Positions 59,268 to 64,000 of a stretch of DNA of 64,000 nucleotides are shown here, one piece after another. Within the stretch, counting starts at the first letter, position 1. Every line of letters starts with the position of its first letter. The DNA is from MW101C3 sp943367595. GTDB lineage: Bacteria > Cyanobacteriota > Cyanobacteriia > PCC-6307 > Cyanobiaceae. The translations under genes and the position numbers were made by a program. The DNA lies in contig CALRJS020000018.1 in assembly GCA_943367595.1 (NCBI GenBank), positions 7,639 to 71,638 of the forward strand. The letters are read 5' to 3'. The notes under the pieces are model-generated. The model was not told the DNA's origin and searched no databases. It was given only the letters and a program-made list of their open reading frames with translations.

Positions 59268-59495
59268 TCAGTGTGGTGAACGAAGGCCGGCGCTGGCGTT
59301 CAGGGGGAGCTGCCAGCAGCCTTCCAGGTGGCGGCGCTGCTCCGCCAGCGGCAACGCCGTGCGCAGGCCGGCGGCCTGCGGGCGCCAGCTCACGACCACG
59401 ATCAGGGCGATCAGGCCGGCGGCGACCAGCGGCTGGCTGCAGGCCAGGGCGACCCAGCCGGCGACAGCGATCCAGGACAACGAAGCGGCGGGCAT
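59268..59495 (-). CDS. small putative membrane protein
   Basis: From ATG 59495 a 75-residue product has two hydrophobic segments (SLSWIAVAGWVALACSQ and VAAGLIALIVVVSW) and a polar, possibly helical C-terminus (RTALPLAEQRRHLEG). A longer reading from 59609 adds a low-complexity N-terminus without support. It is upstream of the WYL fusion on the same strand with a 63-bp gap. Unknown function. Confidence 0.4.
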   Translation of the reverse strand: MPAASLSWIAVAGWVALACSQPLVAAGLIALIVVVSWRPQAAGLRTALPLAEQRRHLEGCWQLPLNASAGLRSPH

Positions 59496-59705
59496 GGCTG
59501 ATGGGAAGCGCTCAGGAACGCCAGCGTGGGCGGAGTTGGCTGCGCCAGGCGGGCGCTTGCTGCGAATGACCAGCGGAGGGGGGTGAGGCAAACGCCATTC
59601 CCAGCTCATGGTTCTGTCCCCGCTTTTCTCCCGCAGATGACTGGTTTTCAGCCCTTGATCCTGCCGTTGGTTGGCCTCAGCCCTTACTGCCGTTGATGGA
59701 CGCTC

Positions 59706-60140
59706 TCAGTACGGACTCCTCGTAGTGCGCTTCAGGGCCGCGGCGGGCACGCCCACCTGGCCGGCGATCAACAGCAGCAGCACTTCCAGCCGCTCGATCC
59801 GCGCCTCCAGCCGAGCCAGTTCCGTCACCGGCGCTGGTGTGGCCGCCCCTTCACCGGCAGTGGCGGGGAGGGATGCCATAGGTGCTGCTTCACGCAGCGC
59901 CTTGATCAGCCCAGCCTTGGTGGCGTTGCTTCGGCCCGTGATCCCCTGCTCACGGCAGCGCTCCTTCAATGCCTTCACCGTGAGCCGCTCCAGCCCATCG
60001 CCGAGGGCCACTGTTTGCCTTGCCGGGGCTCGCCTTGGCCGCGCAGCGCCCAGTTCCGCCTCAAGAGCCCGCAGTGAGCGGGCATCCGATTGGGCCAGTT
60101 CCCGCAGGTTGGCCCTGAGAGCGTCAGCGATCTTTCCCAT
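59706..60140 (-). CDS. small protein with a SAP-like motif
   Basis: The 144-residue product contains LTVKALKERCREQGITGRSN and KAGLIKALRE, resembling a SAP/Rho-N-type helix-extended-loop-helix that could bind nucleic acid. A C-terminal leucine-rich helix follows (RLEARIERLEVLLLL). The ATG at 60140 overlaps the end of the upstream gene by 17 bp, so the two are probably co-translated. No function is known. Confidence 0.55.
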   Translation of the reverse strand: MGKIADALRANLRELAQSDARSLRALEAELGAARPRRAPARQTVALGDGLERLTVKALKERCREQGITGRSNATKAGLIKALREAAPMASLPATAGEGAATPAPVTELARLEARIERLEVLLLLIAGQVGVPAAALKRTTRSPY

Positions 60141-60723
60141 CGGCTTGCGGGGAGGGAATGGAACCTTGGGGCAGGTCGTTGGCAGGCTCCGGTGTCGACG
60201 CATCGGCGGCAGGGGCGGATGACAGCGGGTCGTCAGATGAGGCCAACTGCAGCCGCATGTCTTCCTGCTGCTTGGTGAGGAGCTCGAAGCGTTTTTTGTT
60301 GCCGCTCCAGCGGTTAATGAAGCGAATCACCGCTTGAATCAGGCCGCCGATGTAAGCGCCACCCTGGTAATTCCTCTTGCCGAGTTTGTAGCGGCCGAAC
60401 TCATTCAGCAGGTCGTCGCCGGCATCTTCCAGATCGCCGCTGATCGTGGTGACCAAATCAAGCATGGCGTAGACGTCCCTGTGCACCGAGGCCTCCCGGC
60501 TGGCCAGGGCGATCAGCCGTTCTCTTAAGTCCTCCACTTCCGTGGAGGCTTTCTGGGCAAGGCCGCGGTGCCGTCCGCGGCTGATCATCAGCGACTTGTA
60601 GCAGCCACGCAGTTTCAGATAGTGCTCTTCCAACTGCTGACGCTCCAGGGAGGAAGGATCGGCGGGGAAGGCGGTGGTGGAGGGAAGGGCCGAAGCCATC
60701 GCGTCGCCTGAGAGTGAAGGCAT
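60124..60723 (-). CDS. conserved helical protein of unknown function
   Basis: From ATG 60723 the 199-residue product has a variable N-terminus, then a long helical region (SLERQQLEEHYLKLRGCYKS, LMISRGRHRGLAQKASTEVE) and a glycine-bearing patch (KLGKRNYQGGAYIGGLIQAV). It ends in an acidic, Pro/Ser-rich tail. The frame is open to 60855, which would overlap the divergent LysR-like gene's region. It pairs with the downstream SAP-like gene. Confidence 0.55.
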   Translation of the reverse strand: MPSLSGDAMASALPSTTAFPADPSSLERQQLEEHYLKLRGCYKSLMISRGRHRGLAQKASTEVEDLRERLIALASREASVHRDVYAMLDLVTTISGDLEDAGDDLLNEFGRYKLGKRNYQGGAYIGGLIQAVIRFINRWSGNKKRFELLTKQQEDMRLQLASSDDPLSSAPAADASTPEPANDLPQGSIPSPQADGKDR

Positions 60724-60874
60724 TGTGATCGCAGCGCGAGATCGCGACGGTGCACCACACCCGCGGCGGTCTTTCGCAGGAAGAACCATTCGTGATTGGT
60801 CGCTTCCCCACACGCTGGTGTTCATCGCCGAAGCCGTCGCTGTGGACAGTCCCAACCCCTCACCCGCGCGCTAT

Positions 60875-61567
60875 ATGGTGCCCCAGTCGCTGCGGGATGT
60901 GGAGCTGATTGACATGCTGGAGCTCACCGGCTCGGCCACCCGCGCCGCCGCCGTGCTGCACCTCTCCCAGCCCACCGTGAGCCGCCGCTACCAGGGCATC
61001 GCCAGGGATCTGGGCCTCACCCGCCGCTCCCGCAACGACCCCGGCCTGCGCTTCGGCGACAGCCCCTCGCTGCGTCTGATGCGCCAGGCGCTCAACCTGC
61101 ACCGCTGGCAGGCTGGCCTGCTGCGAGTGGGCTGCCGGCGCGGTCTGGAGTCGGCCTTGGCCTCCCTGCCCCAGCTGCAGGCGGTGGAGCTGAACCATCA
61201 CCCGCCCGGCACCTGGTGGGAACTGGTGACGCATCAACTGCTCGATGGGCTGGTGCTCGACGAAGGGGCCGCCGGCGTTGATGGGGCCGTCGCCGGGGAT
61301 GGAGCTGCCACCGGCGATGGCGCGTCGGCGGTGGTGCTGGCGTTGGCCGTGCCGCATCGCCAGCCGCTGCGCTTGCTCTGCCGTCGCCATGGGCCGATCC
61401 TGGCGGTGCTGGAGCGGCTGGGTAAGGCCGGCAACGTCGCTGGTACCAGCGCTGGCGCTGGTGGTGGTCTGGCTGGTGGGCCCGGTGGTGGCCCGGGTGT
61501 TGGCCCCAGCTTTGGCCCCGGCGTTGGCCCCTTGGCGGGCCAGCTTGCGCGCCGGGCGTTGCGCTGA
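60875..61567 (+). CDS. LysR-like HTH protein with reduced effector domain
   Basis: The 230-residue product begins with a LysR-type helix-turn-helix (LIDMLELTGSATRAAAVLHL, SQPTVSRRYQGIARDLGL). The part that should form the inducer-binding domain is much shorter than the about 300-residue LysR norm and ends in a Gly/Pro-rich tail (GGLAGGPGGGPGVGPSFGPG). GTG at 60842 is an alternative start. It may be a DNA-binding remnant or a specialised short regulator, divergent from the helical-protein gene. Confidence 0.6.
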   Translation: MVPQSLRDVELIDMLELTGSATRAAAVLHLSQPTVSRRYQGIARDLGLTRRSRNDPGLRFGDSPSLRLMRQALNLHRWQAGLLRVGCRRGLESALASLPQLQAVELNHHPPGTWWELVTHQLLDGLVLDEGAAGVDGAVAGDGAATGDGASAVVLALAVPHRQPLRLLCRRHGPILAVLERLGKAGNVAGTSAGAGGGLAGGPGGGPGVGPSFGPGVGPLAGQLARRALR

Positions 61568-61613
61568 GTGCGGCCTTTCCCTTGCTCCTCGACTCCCCTT
61601 TCTTCCGCCCGCC

Positions 61614-62183
61614 ATGCCGTTTCGCTTTCGCCGCAGCGCCCGCCTGGGACCCCTGCGTTTTCACTTCAGCTCCAAGGGGCTGAGCTCGATTTCGTTGGGC
61701 GGCCGCGGGGCCTCGCTCAACATTCCTGTGGCCCGATCCGGCGCTGCCCGCACCACCGTTGGGCTGCCCGGCACCGGTCTGAGCTGGACCGCAGAGCACG
61801 GCACCCGCACCGCTGCGCGACCGGGCGTGGCGGCGGAAGCCGGCTTGCCCAACAGCCGTCGCCTGCGGGCCGGCCAGCTTGAGGTGTTCAAACAGAACTG
61901 CCTGGCGGCTCTCTCTGCCCACCTGTTCGCCCCGGGAGGTGGTGGGCACCGGCTCTGGGAGCTGCAGGCGATCAGCCGCCTGCTGGCCGGCGGCGGTCTG
62001 AGCGCCAGAGAGGCAGGCCTGCTGGCGCTGATCGAAACGCCCGAGGCGATGGAGGCCTACGTGCTGCGGGCCCAGAGCCAGGACGATGCCAAACGCCGGG
62101 CGAAACGCTGCGTCGAGGCGGCGGAGCTGGCGGCCCGCTTGGTGCAGCGGGCGGGGCTTCGGGCCTCAGGGCTGCACGGGTGA
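61614..62183 (+). CDS. DUF4236-domain protein
   Basis: The 189-residue product begins MPFRFRRSARLGPLRFHFSS, followed by KGLSSISLGGRGASLNIPVA and RTTVGLPGTGLSWT, typical of the DUF4236 N-terminal domain. The rest is helical (ALLALIETPEAMEAYVLRAQ, RAKRCVEAAELAARLV). The role of DUF4236 is unknown. It follows the LysR-like gene by 46 bp on the same strand, which may reflect co-transcription. Confidence 0.7.
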   Translation: MPFRFRRSARLGPLRFHFSSKGLSSISLGGRGASLNIPVARSGAARTTVGLPGTGLSWTAEHGTRTAARPGVAAEAGLPNSRRLRAGQLEVFKQNCLAALSAHLFAPGGGGHRLWELQAISRLLAGGGLSAREAGLLALIETPEAMEAYVLRAQSQDDAKRRAKRCVEAAELAARLVQRAGLRASGLHG

Positions 62184-62342
62184 AAGCCCAGCAGTACATG
62201 AACGCCACGCTGGATTGGTGTGATGTGTGTGCTCCTGCGTGATTCCATCGCGGAGCTGATGCCATCGGGCTGGGGCTTGATGACGGGCTAACACTCTTGC
62301 CCTTATGGCGATATGAACCTGACGTTCTTTTCTGCGCACTGT

Positions 62343-62372
62343 TTGCCTGCTCAAGGCGACGGAAGCTAGTCT
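62343..62372 (+). promoter_or_regulatory. candidate promoter of the PEP-CTERM gene
   Basis: TTGCCT and TAGTCT, separated by 18 bases, resemble -35 and -10 boxes and end about 30 bp before the GTG start at 62403. It is a plain visual match without experimental support. Confidence 0.3.
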
Positions 62373-62402
62373 CTGGCGAAAGCAAAGCGAAGCAAACGGC
62401 CC

Positions 62403-63149
62403 GTGCGCGTTCAATCCCTGCGAACCAGTGTTCTTGCTCTCGCTGTTGCAGTGGCTGCGCTGGCTGCGGGCCCCGCTTCAGCCTTCATCCTCTTTGATGA
62501 TCGTGCCACCTTTCAGGCTGAGCTCGGTGCAAGCATCACCGACGATTACACGAATCCGGGTTACGATATTGACCCCATGACTGGCGTGAATATTCTCACT
62601 GACGGTGAGATGAGTGCTGTGCTGGGCGAAACGATCTACCAGCCCACCGGTTTTTCCAATAACAACATTGTGGGCGCGTTGATCGGAAGTCGCACTGGTT
62701 ACTGTGCCGGCTGCAACGGGTCATTCCTGCTTTCTTTCACGTCAACTTCCGTCGGCAGCGGTGCAGGCGTCTTCGGCGTGGGTCTTGACATCATTGCCAA
62801 CGCCGGAAACTTCGATACTCCCAAAGACATCTACTCAGCCTTCGTGACCTTCGGAGACGGCAGCACTGCCAATTTTTCGTTGCCGTTTGTTGATACCGAG
62901 GGAGACCTATCTTCTTTCCCGTTTTTCGGCCTCACCTCGGATCGATTGGTCACATCGATCGCCTTCGGCCTTCCTGACGGCGGGGTCATCACCGAGGGAT
63001 CCTTTGCCATCAACAACCTCACCATCGGAGCGGAGGTTCCTGGCCCCCTGCCTCTCTTCGGTGTGGCGGCCGCCTTCGGGGCCAGCCGCCGGATCCGCAA
63101 ACGCATCAAGGCGTCGAGGCCTGAAGGCACCATGGCCTCCACGCGCTGA
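62403..63149 (+). CDS. exported protein with PEP-CTERM-like sorting signal
   Basis: The 248-residue product has a signal peptide (SLRTSVLALAVAVAALAAGP, cleavage near ASA-F), a beta-rich secreted body with many Asn/Thr/Gly residues, and a C-terminal tripartite tail (EVPGPLPLFGVAAAFGASRR, then basic residues). This is the PEP-CTERM layout recognised by exosortase. No exosortase gene is in the window. The start is GTG at 62403. Lower local GC than the neighbours is apparent in the coding region. Confidence 0.75.
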   Translation: MRVQSLRTSVLALAVAVAALAAGPASAFILFDDRATFQAELGASITDDYTNPGYDIDPMTGVNILTDGEMSAVLGETIYQPTGFSNNNIVGALIGSRTGYCAGCNGSFLLSFTSTSVGSGAGVFGVGLDIIANAGNFDTPKDIYSAFVTFGDGSTANFSLPFVDTEGDLSSFPFFGLTSDRLVTSIAFGLPDGGVITEGSFAINNLTIGAEVPGPLPLFGVAAAFGASRRIRKRIKASRPEGTMASTR

Positions 63150-63179
63150 GAGCGCCACTGCGCCTACGCGCTCATCGAC

Positions 63180-63866
63180 CTAAACGATCTGCAGAGCCTG
63201 GCTGGTGAGATCGGCGCCGCTGTAGCCGGTGATGTCGATCACCGCATCGCTGCTGGCCTGGAAGCCTGCGGTGGCGTCGTTGAGGGCAACGAAGAAGCTG
63301 CTGCCGAAGGCAAAGGTGGCCGCCCCGTTGGCGGTGAAAGCGGCAGGGGTGAGCGCCAGGGCGATGGCCGCCTCAGTGAGCCCGCTCACCGCGCCCGCGT
63401 AGGCGGCACTGGCCTGATTGGGCCCATCAAGGCTGTCGCCGCCAGGCCCGATCACCAGATCAGTGATCCGATCACGCCCCGATGCTGAGCCGGAGAGCAG
63501 CAGCGAGTGAGACAGGGAGGAGAAGCGGAACACATCAGCACCCGAGGAGCCTGTAAGCACATCGGCCCCCGCGCCCCCGTCAAGCAGATCATCGCCAGCA
63601 TTGCCGATCAGCGTGTCGGCGCCGCCCAGCCCATTGAGGGTGTCAGCCAAGCGGCCCCCGACCAGCTGGTTGGCCAGGCTGTCGCCCGTGAGCGACAGCT
63701 CGGCGAAGGAGAAGGTGGCATCCACCCAGTAGTTGGCGCCCTGGAAGGACTGGTTGGGGATGAGCGGGGTGGAGCCGTAGCGGTAGAGGCCGTTGACCAG
63801 CTGGCCATCGCTCTGGGGAGCGTTCAGCAGGCCAGTGGGATCGCTTAAGGCGTCCTGATTAGGTAG
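63180..63866 (-). pseudogene. 5'-truncated surface protein (DUF4082 end, RTX-like repeats, bluetail domain)
   Basis: The minus-strand frame encodes the tail of a DUF4082-like domain (NGLYRYGSTPL, SFQGANYWVDATFSF), a glycine-aspartate RTX-like segment (NGLGGADTLIGNAGDDLLDG) and a bluetail-type C-terminus (VALNDATAGFQASSDAVIDI, TGYSGADLTSQ). A TAG at 63869-63867 blocks the frame and the N-terminal part is missing, replaced by the transposase gene upstream. Translation could begin only at internal codons such as GTG 63725, so the gene is most likely dead or remade. Confidence 0.8.
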
Positions 63867-64000
63867 CTAGCTCCGCACTCCTCAAGATGCGTTCCGGCCG
63901 AGCGTCGCAGCTGCAGATGGCATGAACCACTCGCTCAGTCATTGTTGCCAAGTTGAAGCGGCGGTTGAAGCGGTAATTGAAGGCACCCAGGTAGCGATCA
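63859..64000 (-). mobile_element. C-terminal end of an IS1595-like transposase gene (runs off the right edge)
   Basis: The last 47 sense codons on the minus strand read RYLGAFNYRFNRRFNLATM...RPERILRSAELAT, ending at TAA 63861-63859. The YxxxFxYRFNRRF sequence is the C-terminal hallmark of IS1595/ISXO2-like DDE transposases. The stop overlaps the truncated surface-protein frame, so the element joins that gene directly. Terminal inverted repeats are not defined because the other end is outside the window. Confidence 0.85.

Noticed and set aside
56370..59700. a complete phage-defence island
   Set aside because: WYL and nuclease genes are suggestive, but no restriction, CBASS, toxin-antitoxin or phage genes are seen beside them.

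Overview
The window looks like a chromosomal segment of a high-GC picocyanobacterium of the Cyanobium / Synechococcus subcluster 5 type. The sequence shows an intact kaiA-kaiB-kaiC clock locus next to nblS, a psbV gene (cytochrome c550), a plant-type [2Fe-2S] ferredoxin, a photosystem II S4-domain protein, a PAP/fibrillin protein, a DUF1825 protein, a glycine-rich RRM protein and a cyanobacterial Omp85-lpxC-fabZ-lpxA-lpxB operon. Genes are tightly packed, often overlap by 1-4 bases (TGATG, ATGA, GTGA, TTGA), and many start with GTG or TTG. The genus is an inference from gene content and base composition; no rRNA gene is present.

Layout. 0-6.5 kb: 5' part of murD, tRNA-Val(GAC), PSII S4 protein, serA-prmA, ferredoxin with terminator, then a repeat-rich spacer before psbV. 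6.6-13.6 kb: rnz, a SpoIID-like protein, nagB, truB-yebC, a queuosine-precursor transporter and a methyltransferase. 13.6-21.3 kb: a repeat-bearing 3' region, rplU-rpmA, a divergent promoter region with a 16-bp palindrome, kaiABC, then nblS and purD on the other strand. 21.4-29.9 kb: an operon-like run from an exported unknown protein through purC, bamA, lpxC, fabZ, lpxA, lpxB and an exported msrA. 29.9-36 kb: small proteins, pepA, a GIY-YIG/HhH pair, DUF1825, tyrS and pyrF. 36-43 kb: acyltransferase, family 4 glycosyltransferase, and the hpf-deoC-recO-MFS run. 43-52.5 kb: lipB, an acyl-ACP/CoA synthetase, a YlqD-like protein, the PDH E2 subunit, queA, sodB, an FKBP and lnt. 52.5-64 kb is more accessory: RRM protein, PAP/fibrillin, a short SepF-like protein, a GH3 glycosidase, a SNase-like nuclease, a P-loop kinase/WYL fusion, small unknown genes, a LysR-like HTH protein, a DUF4236 protein, a PEP-CTERM-like protein, and at the right edge a surface-protein remnant cut by an IS1595-like transposase.

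How the genes fit together. Several blocks make functional sense: envelope building (bamA, lpxC, fabZ, lpxA, lpxB, lnt, acyltransferase, glycosyltransferase); clock and light/stress signalling (kaiABC, nblS); purine synthesis (purD, purC); translation and tRNA modification (rplU, rpmA, tyrS, truB, queA, queuosine-precursor transporter, hpf, prmA); lipoate use (lipB and the lipoyl-bearing E2).

A recurring trait is minisatellite-like tandem repetition. It appears in intergenic regions (about 5.7-6.0, 13.9-14.0 and 36.0-36.3 kb) and as in-frame low-complexity insertions or tails in otherwise conserved proteins (KaiB, YebC, acyltransferase, glycosyltransferase, QueA, Lnt, GH3 enzyme, acyl-activating enzyme). 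The least explained items are the P-loop kinase-wHTH-WYL fusion with its convergent nuclease neighbour, the overlapping HhH/GIY-YIG gene pair, and the palindrome in front of kaiA.
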